The notes under the pieces were generated by a model. It had not been told where the DNA came from and did not search any database. It saw only the letters and a program-made list of their open reading frames with translations. This document shows, in pieces, positions 44,266 to 53,063 of a stretch of DNA of 64,000 nt. Each line of letters starts with the position of its first letter. The first letter of the stretch is position 1. The DNA comes from Celerinatantimonas diazotrophica (GTDB taxonomy: Bacteria > Pseudomonadota > Gammaproteobacteria > Enterobacterales > Celerinatantimonadaceae), in contig NZ_SMGD01000012.1 in assembly GCF_004339545.1 (NCBI RefSeq), positions 186,001 through 250,000 on the forward strand, given 5' to 3'. Position numbers and translations under genes: made by a program.

Positions 44266-44562
44266 ATGTCTAGTGAATCAATACATGAACCTCGTGAAAA
44301 ATTATCCCAGCAAACATTGGAATTACACCGCGCTTTAATGTCATTACAAGAAGAGTTAGAAGCAGTCGATTGGTATGCGCAGCGAGTGGATGCTAGTGAG
44401 AATAAAGATCTGAAAGCCATTATGGCCCATAACCGCGATGAAGAGATTGAACATGCGGCAATGATGATTGAATGGCTGCGACGCAATCATCCCGTTTTTG
44501 CCAAACAGTTAAAAAAATTCTTATTTACCGATAAGCCTATTTCAGACCATGAATCCTGTTAG
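44266..44562 (+). CDS. EncFtn-type ferritin-like protein
   Basis: The 98-residue protein matches the encapsulated-ferritin family: LQEELEAVDWYAQRVDAS and HNRDEEIEHAAMMIEWLRR. E30, E60 and H63 line up with the ferroxidase ligands E32, E62 and H65 of the Rhodospirillum rubrum protein, and W36 and Y37 with W38 and Y39. EncFtn forms an open ring that oxidises iron and normally sits inside an encapsulin shell. The C-terminus (LFTDKPISDHESC) shows no encapsulin-targeting tail, and no encapsulin gene lies in the window. It may act free in the cytoplasm or with another partner. Confidence 0.85.
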   Translation: MSSESIHEPREKLSQQTLELHRALMSLQEELEAVDWYAQRVDASENKDLKAIMAHNRDEEIEHAAMMIEWLRRNHPVFAKQLKKFLFTDKPISDHESC

Positions 44563-44640
44563 CCAAGGCTGATGGACAACTCTAAAAATGAATGATCAAT
44601 ATCATTCATTCCTGCGATCTATTTTCAATAAAATACAGCA

Positions 44641-44674
44641 AGCACAACCGAGTCGATATCGGCTCGGTTGTGCT
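44641..44674. terminator. Strong hairpin between the EncFtn and TRAP genes
   Basis: AGCACAACCGAG pairs perfectly with CTCGGTTGTGCT; the loop contains CGATATCG, itself a palindrome. It lies between convergent genes and likely ends messages from both sides, although the T-runs are poor. Confidence 0.65.
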
Positions 44675-44712
44675 ATTCGCTTATTATCTTAGCTGTTGCC
44701 AACTATTTCTTA

Positions 44713-45687
44713 CTAGTTTTTCTCACTGGCTTGAATTTCATTTAATAGTGGAACTAAATTGGGGTTCTCTTTTTTGAATTTTACATAAACGGGTTTTACC
44801 GCTTCCTGGAATTTTGGAACATCACTTTGAACAAATTGGATGTGATGTTTTTTCAGTGCCACTAATGCTTTATTCACATAGGCATCCCAGTTTTTACGTT
44901 GAACGGCAACCGTTTCTTTCGCAACTTTGCGGATCTGTTGCTGTTGTTTGGGGGTTAGACCATCCCAGACACTTGTTGATACAACCAATACATCGGGGAT
45001 CATGGTGTGATGGTCATATGAGAAGACTTTTTTCACTTCATAGTGGCGAGATGAGTAATATGATGGAATATTATTTTCGGCGCCATCAACCACCCCTTGT
45101 TGCAACGCCGAGTAAAGTTCGCCATAAGGCAGTGGTACTGGGGTTGCTCCCAATGCTTTAATCGTATCAATGGAGATGGCTGAGTTTTGTACTCGAATTT
45201 TCAGCCCTTTTAAGTCACTGGGCTCAATAATGGGTTTGTCGGTATAAAAGTTACGTGAACCGGCATCCAAAAAAGCCAATCCGATGAAACCTGCTGAGCG
45301 AGATGAGGCAAGGATCTTATCACCGATTTTCCCTTGCAGGATCTTGTCATACTGCGTGCGGTTTTTATACAGATAAGGGAGTGAGAGCACTTTGTATTCT
45401 GGGGCAAATGCGGTCAGTGGTGCCGCGCTGACTTTGGTAAAGGCAATCGTGCCATTTTGCACCATTTGGAGCAGACTGGTTTCGTTACCTAGCGTTCCGT
45501 TAGGGTAGACTTTGACTCGGATGTGGGTTGTTTTATATACCTGTTTGGCAAACCAAGTCAACGAGGCATGAACTGGATGGTCGGTTGGCAGGGCATGCGC
45601 TAGTTTGAGCGTTTTTGCCATACCGGTTTGTGTGCCGCATAAGACAGTTATGGCACTTGCTAATAACAATTTGGGCAGAATCTTCAT
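44713..45687 (-). CDS. TRAP transporter substrate-binding protein (DctP type)
   Basis: This 324-residue periplasmic protein has a signal peptide (LLLASAITVLCGTQTGMA). The DctP motifs are KLAHALPTDHPVHASLTWFA, VYPNGTLGNETSLLQMVQNG, the carboxylate-binding Arg region LKIRVQNSAISIDTIKALGA, and GVVDGAENNIPSYYSSRHYEV. It delivers a carboxylate, probably a C4-dicarboxylate or sugar acid, to the TRAP permease encoded by the next two genes upstream. It is the last gene of a three-gene operon. Confidence 0.9.
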   Translation of the reverse strand: MKILPKLLLASAITVLCGTQTGMAKTLKLAHALPTDHPVHASLTWFAKQVYKTTHIRVKVYPNGTLGNETSLLQMVQNGTIAFTKVSAAPLTAFAPEYKVLSLPYLYKNRTQYDKILQGKIGDKILASSRSAGFIGLAFLDAGSRNFYTDKPIIEPSDLKGLKIRVQNSAISIDTIKALGATPVPLPYGELYSALQQGVVDGAENNIPSYYSSRHYEVKKVFSYDHHTMIPDVLVVSTSVWDGLTPKQQQQIRKVAKETVAVQRKNWDAYVNKALVALKKHHIQFVQSDVPKFQEAVKPVYVKFKKENPNLVPLLNEIQASEKN

Positions 45688-45706
45688 TATTTTTTCCTTA
45701 CTAATC

Positions 45707-47065
45707 TTACATTTGATAGCCCAATAAACTGGGCAGCCATAAAGAGATGGAAGGGATCAACGTCACAATGACTAAGGTGACCACCATGATCGCAAATAGT
45801 GGTACGAGTTTGGGCACCACTTGGCCGAGCTTCATATCGCTGACACTACAACCGACAAATAGCGCTGTGCCTACTGGTGGTGTGCAAATACCAATACAAA
45901 GGTTAAAGACCAAAATGATGCCAAAGTGGATAGGGTCAAATCCCAAATGGGTAGCGATGGGTAGGAATATGGGAGTAAAAATCAATACCGCAGGGGTCAT
46001 ATCCATAAAGGTGCCAATGATGAGCAAAATGACATTCATCAATAAAATAACCACTATCGGGTTGGTTGATGCTTTGAGGATAAAGTCAGAGATAAAAGCT
46101 GGGATGTCGGCATTGGCCATCGCCCATGACATGGCTGAAGAGGTCGCGACCATCAACAGCACAATGGAGGTGGTCACGCAGCTTTCTACCAGCACCGGCA
46201 TCAGATCAGAAATTTTCAGCTCACGATAGGCAAATCCCAAAATCAATGCATAAACCACGGCAATGGCTGAGGCCTCAGTGGCTGTAAAAATGCCGGCGAG
46301 AATCCCGCCCATGATAATGATCACTAGACTCAAACTAGGAATAGCATCAAGAACCACCTTACCGACACTGCCCGTAAATACGATTTTTTCACGGGGAATA
46401 TTGTAGCGTTTGCCAAGCAATAAGATGCCGATCATGATGCCGAGTCCCATGAGAATTCCTGGGAAATAGCCAGCGATAAAAAGATATTGCACCGAGGTGC
46501 TACTGACGAGCGCATAGAGGATCAGAATGTTCGACGGTGGGATCAGTAGTCCGGATGGACAAGATGCAACATTGACCGCAGTGGAAAAATCCATGGGGTA
46601 ATGATGTTTTTGTTGCAAAGGCTTCATAATACCTCCGACTGCGGCAGCGGATGCCGCTGCCGAGCCAGAAAGTGAGCCAAATAGCATGTTTGCCATGACA
46701 TTCACATGGGCTAATGAGCCATTTAAACGGCCGCCAAAGATCATTGCAAAGTTAATTAAGCGTGCTGCGAGTCCTCCTCGGTTCATTAAGTTCCCCGCGA
46801 CAATAAAAAACGGGAGTGCGAGCAGACCAAAGTTATCGAGCCCATTGGCGAGCTTTTGTGAAACGAGCACTGTAGATTGCTCAATTGGAAAATCAATAAA
46901 TACAGTAAAAAAGGCGGCAATACCGATAGAAAAAGCAATCGGTACGCCAATAATAAGTAAGAATCCCAGGATACCGAACAAAACGATGACCGGAAAAATG
47001 TCATAGAAAAAATCCGGTGCATGCGCAAGAAAGTGCTGGCTAAAAAGAAGGTCAATGAGAGTCAT
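45707..47065 (-). CDS. TRAP transporter large permease (DctM type)
   Basis: This 452-residue protein is almost entirely hydrophobic, with about 12 membrane segments. DctM-family patterns are present: LFGSLSGSAAASAAAVGGIM, GTFMDMTPAVLIFTPIF and CIGICTPPVGTALFVGC. It forms the Na+-driven channel with the small DctQ subunit. Its start overlaps the DctQ stop by one base. Confidence 0.92.
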   Translation of the reverse strand: MTLIDLLFSQHFLAHAPDFFYDIFPVIVLFGILGFLLIIGVPIAFSIGIAAFFTVFIDFPIEQSTVLVSQKLANGLDNFGLLALPFFIVAGNLMNRGGLAARLINFAMIFGGRLNGSLAHVNVMANMLFGSLSGSAAASAAAVGGIMKPLQQKHHYPMDFSTAVNVASCPSGLLIPPSNILILYALVSSTSVQYLFIAGYFPGILMGLGIMIGILLLGKRYNIPREKIVFTGSVGKVVLDAIPSLSLVIIIMGGILAGIFTATEASAIAVVYALILGFAYRELKISDLMPVLVESCVTTSIVLLMVATSSAMSWAMANADIPAFISDFILKASTNPIVVILLMNVILLIIGTFMDMTPAVLIFTPIFLPIATHLGFDPIHFGIILVFNLCIGICTPPVGTALFVGCSVSDMKLGQVVPKLVPLFAIMVVTLVIVTLIPSISLWLPSLLGYQM

Positions 47066-47601
47066 TAGATTTTTTCTGCCGATGATAGTGGATGATTACC
47101 TTTGAATAATTCAATCAGGTCAGTAATGATTTCGACGATACCAAAATAGCTAATAAGTACCCCGGCAATGGGGACGACTAAATAGACATATCCAATGAGT
47201 AAATGGTGAGAGCCAAACGCTATTCCGGGAGAGATTTGTCCGTGCATCAATGTGTCGCTAACTAGATACCAGCCACCATAAATGAATGTGACGGTTGCAA
47301 AAGCGACTACGATGGCATTAATTAAAATGCTCATCAGTAATTGTCCCCTGCGTTGGCAATGCGGAATAATGAGCTCTAATGCCAGATGGCGCTTGATCGC
47401 AAAGGTATATGCTCCCCCCAAGATGCCTATCCAGATCAACAGGTATCTGGAGAGCTCATCGGTAAAATTGGCGGGGTCGCGTAGAACAAAACGGGTAAAA
47501 ACTTGCCAGACTACAGCGATGATCATAGCACTCATAAAAATGGCTAAGATCCAACAGAGGATTTTATTGATATACTGATTAACAACTTGAATCAACATCA
47601 T
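47065..47601 (-). CDS. TRAP transporter small permease (DctQ type)
   Basis: This 178-residue membrane protein has four predicted segments and DctQ patterns (WQVFTRFVLRDPANFTDELSRYLLIWIGILGGAYTF, shown by the core FTDELSRYLLIWIGILGG). It is the first gene of the TRAP operon, and two adjacent ATG codons can serve as the start. The promoter lies in the AT-rich region upstream. Confidence 0.88.
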   Translation of the reverse strand: MMLIQVVNQYINKILCWILAIFMSAMIIAVVWQVFTRFVLRDPANFTDELSRYLLIWIGILGGAYTFAIKRHLALELIIPHCQRRGQLLMSILINAIVVAFATVTFIYGGWYLVSDTLMHGQISPGIAFGSHHLLIGYVYLVVPIAGVLISYFGIVEIITDLIELFKGNHPLSSAEKI

Positions 47602-48533
47602 ACAACACCTTTCCTGGTTAACTGATTTTTATCCTGAAGTAAAAATTTGTAGCATTTTTGGGTTGTTTATAAGTTATATTTATAATGGATTGTTAAATGC
47701 TCAGTTATTATGAATTGTGATTAACCAACAGCTTCGAGTATGACTTATAAAAAATAAATATGAGAGTTCATCTCTATCAGTATTGAACGGATCTCTCAAA
47801 TTTATTTATATTTTTTAGATAAAGATCACATTATAAAAATAAAAAATGATTCGTTTTTTCATCTTAATGTGAACATTGTTTCAATTTTATGAAATCAATA
47901 AAAACATGTGGCAAAGATAGTGTATTTATTAAATAAAACTGATATACAAAAATCATGGTAATTAAAGCAAAATAGCTGTTTGTGACTCCTATCAAAAAAG
48001 ATAAAAACCATAATGAATATACGAAATAAAATAAATATAGGAGCAAGAAGGAGTGCATCATATATCGATTTGATAACTATGTTAGGTTATTCGATAACAT
48101 TCAATATGTTACTCAACAGATGCAGTTGATGCACTTTATCAAGGCGGGTTAAAAGGATCTCGATGAGCCGTACCGTACTTTTGCCAAGAAGATTCAGGCA
48201 GCCAGCAAAAGATGGCAACGCAGTATGGATTGGTTGCTAAGTGTTAGCGCTCATGGATTGACTGAAGATTAAATGTAAACTGAATCGGTGCAATGATGCT
48301 TGGGTCTTGAAACGCTTGAGCTAGTAGGATAATGCAGGTTGGATAAGCAACCCAGCAAGCAAATATAACATCACTTAAAAATGCCCCCAGGTATGATTTG
48401 CACAATACTCGCGACGATGCCAGAGACGCATTTTTTAGAGTGAAATCGCCATAATACGACTTCTGAAACCAGTGACCACATGTAGCCTGTGGCTGCGGTA
48501 ATCTCCCATTACATGAGAAAGCGACCAAGATAT
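47602..48533. other. AT-rich gene-poor region upstream of the TRAP operon
   Basis: This stretch of about 930 bases has no convincing intact gene. 47640-48060 is very AT-rich and holds the TRAP promoter region. From about 48045 to 48270 the plus strand reads as one protein-like frame (YRFDNYVRLFDNIQYVTQQ, then KDLDEPYRTFAKKIQAASK to LTED) broken by one TAA near 48150; I take it as the relic of an unknown gene. A 97-codon minus-strand frame at 48244-48537 runs into the mobile element copy and has no good start site. The mix suggests an old insertion or deletion hotspot. Confidence 0.35.
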
Positions 48534-48667
48534 CCAAGGGCAGTATCTGAGAGGAATTTATCCAGCGTTAAACGTTCTTTGTGGCCAATAACTACACGGC
48601 ACAACGTTTGCCTTGCCTAAATCCCTCTCAGATTTCTGCAAAACTAATCACAAAAGGTCAACAGTCC
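48534..48667 (-). mobile_element. MITE-like element, copy B (truncated, inverted)
   Basis: The 134 bases are the reverse complement of the left half of the element seen at 40968 and 53143, ending GGTCAACAGTCC followed by CTAG. The match starts at CCAAGGGCAGTATCTGAGAG; the right half with its terminal repeat is missing. It lies just beyond the 3' end of the hydroxyacid dehydrogenase gene. Confidence 0.8.
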
Positions 48668-48696
48668 CTAGGGTCTAAAGACCCTAGCGTTATCTG

Positions 48697-49572
48697 TCAT
48701 TCAGTTTTATGTTGCTGAGCTAACAGCAGCGCACTGAGGTCGTATTGACTGAATCCCGCTTGTATGGCGTTATCTAAGCATTGGCTGACTTGTTTAGACA
48801 CCGGCAGTTGCAAGCCATGATTCTTCGCGAGTTCTAGGGCCAGATTGATATCTTTCGCGCCCATTTCAAGAGCAAACGCTGCAGGATGAAAGTATTCTTG
48901 ACTCATCGCACTGGCGTAAGTTTGATAGGCTGGCCCTGAGAACATCGTTTGGGTAATGAGCTCGGCAAATTGCTCTTTTTCAATGCCGACTTTCTCTGTC
49001 AGTGCAAATGCTTCCGCCAGTGATTGAACAGCATTATTTAATAGAAGGTTAACCGCCAACTTCGCAATATTGGCTTGTTCCGGAGCTAGGCCGACATAGC
49101 GGAATGAGCTGCCCAATGCGCGCAGCATGGCTTCGGCATTATGGACTGCTTCGATTTCACCACTGGCTAAAACATGCACCTTGCCACTTTGAGCGAGCAA
49201 AGAGTTACCCAGCACTGGGGCTGCAACATAATGCAAGCCGCGTTTATTATGTTCTTCGGCAAAACGTTGAACAAAATCGGGTGAAATAGTCGCCATGACG
49301 ACATGAACTTTGCCCTCGGGGATGGCATCGATGAGTCCCTTCTTCAGGAACAGGTCCTTGTAGGATTCATCATCAGAGAGCACGGATAGCACCACATCGG
49401 CGCCGAATACCTCGCGCGGGGTATCAACCAGCGTAATACCCGCAGCATTGAGCAGTTGGGTGTGTGAGGGTTGGCTGCGGTTCCATGCCAACAGTTGATA
49501 ACCAGCTTTAACTAGTTGACTTGCAAAGGCGCCGCCCATTGACCCCAAGCCAATAATGCCAACTTTGTGCAT
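48697..49572 (-). CDS. 3-hydroxyisobutyrate dehydrogenase-family oxidoreductase
   Basis: The 291-residue NAD(P)-dependent beta-hydroxyacid dehydrogenase has cofactor motif IGLGSMGGAFASQL. The catalytic Lys region is NIAKLAVNLLLNNAVQSLAEA. The C-terminal segment FALEMGAKDINLALELAKNHGLQLP is typical of the family. The usual substrate-binding motif of true 3-HIBADH (DAPVSGG) is replaced by YVAAPVLGN, which is closer to succinic semialdehyde/glyoxylate reductase-like or imine reductase-like groups. A GAGGAGG site precedes the ATG. It is divergent from the M20 amidohydrolase operon. Confidence 0.82.
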   Translation of the reverse strand: MHKVGIIGLGSMGGAFASQLVKAGYQLLAWNRSQPSHTQLLNAAGITLVDTPREVFGADVVLSVLSDDESYKDLFLKKGLIDAIPEGKVHVVMATISPDFVQRFAEEHNKRGLHYVAAPVLGNSLLAQSGKVHVLASGEIEAVHNAEAMLRALGSSFRYVGLAPEQANIAKLAVNLLLNNAVQSLAEAFALTEKVGIEKEQFAELITQTMFSGPAYQTYASAMSQEYFHPAAFALEMGAKDINLALELAKNHGLQLPVSKQVSQCLDNAIQAGFSQYDLSALLLAQQHKTE

Positions 49573-49771
49573 GTTTCCTCCTCATTTGGCACATTTGTGC
49601 CATAACTATACAAAAATTAGTTGCTAGCTTACCTAACTAATGAATCAACTCTCAAGCAATTCTTCAAAATAGAGTGAGTTATTCAAAGAGTCTATTGAAA
49701 TCATCTGTCTTTTGGATGAGTATCCCATAAATGGCCGACGTTGGGTCAGATGTTGAAGGAGCGACAACCAC

Positions 49772-50953
49772 ATGAATAGGCAAAACATATTGCCAAGCAT
49801 TGCTGCCATCCGTGATGAGATGGTTACTTTACGAAGAGAAATTCACACCTATCCAGAAATCAGTTTTGAGGAACATCGAACCAGTGATTTAGTGGCTCGA
49901 TTGCTTGAATCCTGGGGATATGAAGTGCATCGAGCGCTGGCAAAAACAGGCGTAGTTGGCACTCTAAAAAAAGGCGATGGTCAGCGTATTATTGCCCTTC
50001 GAGCGGATATGGATGCGTTGCCTATTAATGAAAAGACCGGTTTGGAATATGCCAGTTTAAATCACGGAACCATGCATGCTTGTGGCCATGATGGACATAC
50101 TGCATCGTTACTTGCAAGCGCCAAAGCTTTAGCGCAAGAGCATGATTTTAATGGGACATTGAGAGTTATTTTTCAGCCTGCGGAAGAAGGCATTGGCGGT
50201 GGCGGTGCTGATATGATGATCCGTGAGGGACTGTTTGAGAAGTTTCCTTGTGATGCTGTGTATGGCTTTCATAACATGCCCGGTTACCCGGCTGGGCAAC
50301 TTGGGTTTTATCCAGGAGCGCTCATGGCTTCTGCAGATACCGTTTTTGTCACGTTTTCCGGTCAGGGTGGGCATGGGGCGATGCCACACAAAACTGCTGA
50401 TCCGATAGTGGCGGCAAGTTCTTTCGTTATGGCGTTGCAGAGCATTGTAGCCCGTAATGTTGACCCGTTTGAGCCTGCGGTGATTAGCGTCGGGCGTTTT
50501 CATAGTGGTGATATTTCCAATGTCATCCCCGGCGAAGCAAAACTGGATCTCACTGTGCGAGCGATGAGCCCAGAGGTTCGACAATTGTTAAATCAGCGTA
50601 TTGAAGCGATTGCTCGCGAACATGCGCAAATGTACGGGCTTCAGGTTGAGATCTCATTTGAAGAGCCTTATCCCGTGTTGATCAATACTCCCGAACAAAC
50701 TGAGTTTGCCCGGCAAGTGGCACAAGACTGGGTGGGTGAAGAGGGGATCATTGCCGATCTAAAACCGATCATGAGTAGCGAAGATTTTGCTTATATGCTG
50801 GAAAAAGTACCGGGGTGTTATCTGATTGTCGGCAATGATGGGCCGGATAATCCGAATCGCTCGCTGCATCACCCGCAATATAATTTTAACGATGATTTAT
50901 TACCGATCGTTGCGAGTTACTGGGTCAAACTGGTCGAAGCTTATTTGCGTTGA
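49772..50953 (+). CDS. M20 amidohydrolase (aminoacylase/hippurate hydrolase type)
   Basis: This 393-residue metallo-amidohydrolase has motifs LRREIHTYPEISFEEHRTS, ALRADMDALPINEKTG, MHACGHDGHTASLL and VFQPAEEGIGGG. The late Glu-containing segment MSSEDFAYML and the final LHHPQYNFND are also in place. Members cut N-acyl amino acids, hippurate or indoleacetyl-amino acids in the cytoplasm. It starts an operon with an orphan amino-acid binding protein and then an LDH-family enzyme, suggesting release and use of an amino acid side product. Confidence 0.88.
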   Translation: MNRQNILPSIAAIRDEMVTLRREIHTYPEISFEEHRTSDLVARLLESWGYEVHRALAKTGVVGTLKKGDGQRIIALRADMDALPINEKTGLEYASLNHGTMHACGHDGHTASLLASAKALAQEHDFNGTLRVIFQPAEEGIGGGGADMMIREGLFEKFPCDAVYGFHNMPGYPAGQLGFYPGALMASADTVFVTFSGQGGHGAMPHKTADPIVAASSFVMALQSIVARNVDPFEPAVISVGRFHSGDISNVIPGEAKLDLTVRAMSPEVRQLLNQRIEAIAREHAQMYGLQVEISFEEPYPVLINTPEQTEFARQVAQDWVGEEGIIADLKPIMSSEDFAYMLEKVPGCYLIVGNDGPDNPNRSLHHPQYNFNDDLLPIVASYWVKLVEAYLR

Positions 50954-50985
50954 TGGATGGAACGAATAAATAGATAAGGATTGTT

Positions 50986-51759
50986 ATGAAAAAAGTAATT
51001 TTGGCTGTTTGCCTTGGATTGATGACGCCTGCCGCGATGGCTCAGACTCTGACATTTGGTGTGGCGCCCACTTTCCCGCCATTTGAGTCAGTGGCAACCG
51101 ATGGCTCACTCAAGGGCTTTGATATTGATTTGGGCAATGCGATCTGCGCCCATCTCAAGCGCGATTGTAAGTGGGTGAATACCAGTTTTGATGGGATTAT
51201 TCCGGCGCTGAAAGCGCGTAAATTTGATGCTATTTTATCGGCGATGTATGTCAATAGTGCGCGTTTAAAGCAGATTGATTTTACCCATAAATTGTATTCT
51301 ATCGGCTCTTATCTGGTGGCTAAAAAAACAAGCCCGTTGGATGCATCCAAGCTAAGTACCCTTAAAGGTAAATTAATTGGGGTTGAATCGGGCTCTGCTC
51401 AGGAAGAGTATGTAAAAGTACACTGGCAAAATAAAGGGGTGGATGTGCACTCCTATAAAGATGTCGCCCAAGTCTATTTGGATTTGCAAAATGGCCGGTT
51501 AGATGGCGCGGTGCTCTCTGGTGTGAGTGCTGATTTAAGCTTTTTAAGTCAGCCCCGTGGCCAGGCATTTGCGATGAAAGGGAAGCCTCTTGAGGATCAA
51601 AAAATCTTCGGTGTTGGTTCCGCTATTGGGGTACGAAAAGCAGATAATCAACTGAAGGCTCAGCTTAATCAAGCGATTGCGCAGATGCGACAAGATGGGA
51701 CTTATCAGAAAATTGCTCAGAAATATTTCTCATTTGATATTTATGGTTCAACACCTTAA
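50986..51759 (+). CDS. Amino-acid ABC transporter substrate-binding protein (ArgT/HisJ type)
   Basis: This 257-residue periplasmic protein has signal peptide ILAVCLGLMTPAAMA. The family pattern includes FPPFESVATDGSLKGFDIDLGNAIC and FDGIIPALKARKFDAILSAMYVN, the polar amino-acid binding type (Lys/Arg/Orn or His). No permease or ATPase gene accompanies it, so it must use a transporter encoded elsewhere. It follows the M20 amidohydrolase by 32 bases and is probably co-transcribed with it. Confidence 0.88.
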   Translation: MKKVILAVCLGLMTPAAMAQTLTFGVAPTFPPFESVATDGSLKGFDIDLGNAICAHLKRDCKWVNTSFDGIIPALKARKFDAILSAMYVNSARLKQIDFTHKLYSIGSYLVAKKTSPLDASKLSTLKGKLIGVESGSAQEEYVKVHWQNKGVDVHSYKDVAQVYLDLQNGRLDGAVLSGVSADLSFLSQPRGQAFAMKGKPLEDQKIFGVGSAIGVRKADNQLKAQLNQAIAQMRQDGTYQKIAQKYFSFDIYGSTP

Positions 51760-51923
51760 TTAGTGAGTCCAAAGAAGCTAACTATCTGCCCACTATAAAT
51801 AAATTTTGTTATGGTGGGTTTTATGACCGAATGCGACATCTATCCGTCACGTTCTAAGCAGCGCTTTCGCTTTGATGCCAGCAGCTGCGATAAGTTTAGT
51901 ATTATTCTAAGGAGGAATTTCCA

Positions 51924-52835
51924 TTGAGTCGTCATGTTTCTATTATCGGTTGCGGCCATGTCGGAGCCGATGTCGCTTTTAGCCTAGCGAGTCAAAATCT
52001 GGCCGATCACATTAGTCTGTTTGATAAAAAAGAAGAGAAAGCATTTTCTGAGATGCTTGAGCTTAAAGATATGAGCTCATTGATTCACTCGCATGTGCGT
52101 TTTGACTGCAATGATGAATCTCAGTTGGCTACGACCGATATTATTGTGGTGGCCGTTGGCCCGAAGGCGACCGAAAAAACCGATCGTCTAAATGAGGTGT
52201 TTGAGACCAGTCAAGCGGTTGCGCAGTGGGTGCCGAAAATTAAAGCTGCCCATTTTGATGGAGTTGTCATTAATATTACCAATCCGTGTGATGTGATTAC
52301 GGCTCATTTAGCGAAACTGTTGGCATTACCCCAAGGACGCGTGTTTGGTACTGGTACCTCGCTTGACAGTGCGCGGATGCGTCGAGTGGTGGCTGATACG
52401 CTTGGCGTTGCAACGGCCTCAGTGGATGGCTATGTGATGGGCGAACATGGTGAATCGCAGTTTGTTCCATGGAGCACGATTCGTGTCGGAGGTATCCCAT
52501 TCACTCAATGGCCAGCCGCTTCGGGGGTTGATCTGATGGCGCTTGAGCAGCAAGTGCGCCACGGTGGCTGGGATATCTTAGCCGGTAAAGGGTGGACCAG
52601 TTTTGGCATTGCATCCGCCACGGCACGGTTGGTGGATGCTGTGTTTAGTGATGCCCATAGTGTGTTTGCTGTTTCAGCATTTGATGAGACGTTGCAGACG
52701 CAGATTGGTCAGCCAGCCATCATTGCTGCTCAAGGTGTTGTGCAGCCAGTGCCTGTGGAACTGACTGACCAAGAGCGTCAACGTTTTGCAGATTCAGCAG
52801 CCGTTATTAAAAAGGCGTTTGCCTCGATTGCATAA
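51924..52835 (+). CDS. Lactate/malate dehydrogenase family protein
   Basis: The 303-residue NAD-dependent enzyme starts at TTG 51924; a strong AAGGAGG lies 8 bases upstream, which decides this unusual start. Motifs: IIGCGHVGADVAFSLA, VAVGPKATEKTDR, INITNPCDVITAHLAK, and GTGTSLDSARMRRVVADTLGV with the substrate Arg. The catalytic His is in VMGEHGESQF. It resembles L-lactate or L-2-hydroxyisocaproate dehydrogenase and would interconvert a 2-keto acid and L-2-hydroxy acid. It follows the M20/binding-protein pair after 164 bases and may have its own promoter. Confidence 0.87.
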   Translation: MSRHVSIIGCGHVGADVAFSLASQNLADHISLFDKKEEKAFSEMLELKDMSSLIHSHVRFDCNDESQLATTDIIVVAVGPKATEKTDRLNEVFETSQAVAQWVPKIKAAHFDGVVINITNPCDVITAHLAKLLALPQGRVFGTGTSLDSARMRRVVADTLGVATASVDGYVMGEHGESQFVPWSTIRVGGIPFTQWPAASGVDLMALEQQVRHGGWDILAGKGWTSFGIASATARLVDAVFSDAHSVFAVSAFDETLQTQIGQPAIIAAQGVVQPVPVELTDQERQRFADSAAVIKKAFASIA

Positions 52836-52852
52836 GTGATGGGAAATCGTTC

Positions 52853-52880
52853 CAGCCGCTTTCGCTAAGCGGCTGTTTAT
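52853..52880 (+). terminator. Terminator after the LDH-family gene
   Basis: CAGCCGCTT pairs perfectly with AAGCGGCTG across five bases and is followed by TTTATC. Confidence 0.75.
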
Positions 52881-53063
52881 CTAACAATGAAATAATAATT
52901 TGTAATGGTCTTTGCCCTGTCCAATATGATTTTTCCTCTGAGCAGACATTTGCTATCTTGACCTCTCACAGAGCCTCATTGGGGTATTCGTTTGCGAGAA
53001 GATTCGATAACCATATCGCTATAATACCGCCCCATTGATTTTAATCGTAGATGAGCTAACACG

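Noticed and set aside
47864..48061. 65-codon hydrophobic minus-strand frame
   Set aside because: It lies in very AT-rich DNA that favours such frames, and there is no ribosome-binding site.
44563..48696. Search for an encapsulin gene as partner of the EncFtn protein
   Set aside because: The following genes are TRAP transporter components on the other strand; no HK97-like shell protein is found in the window.
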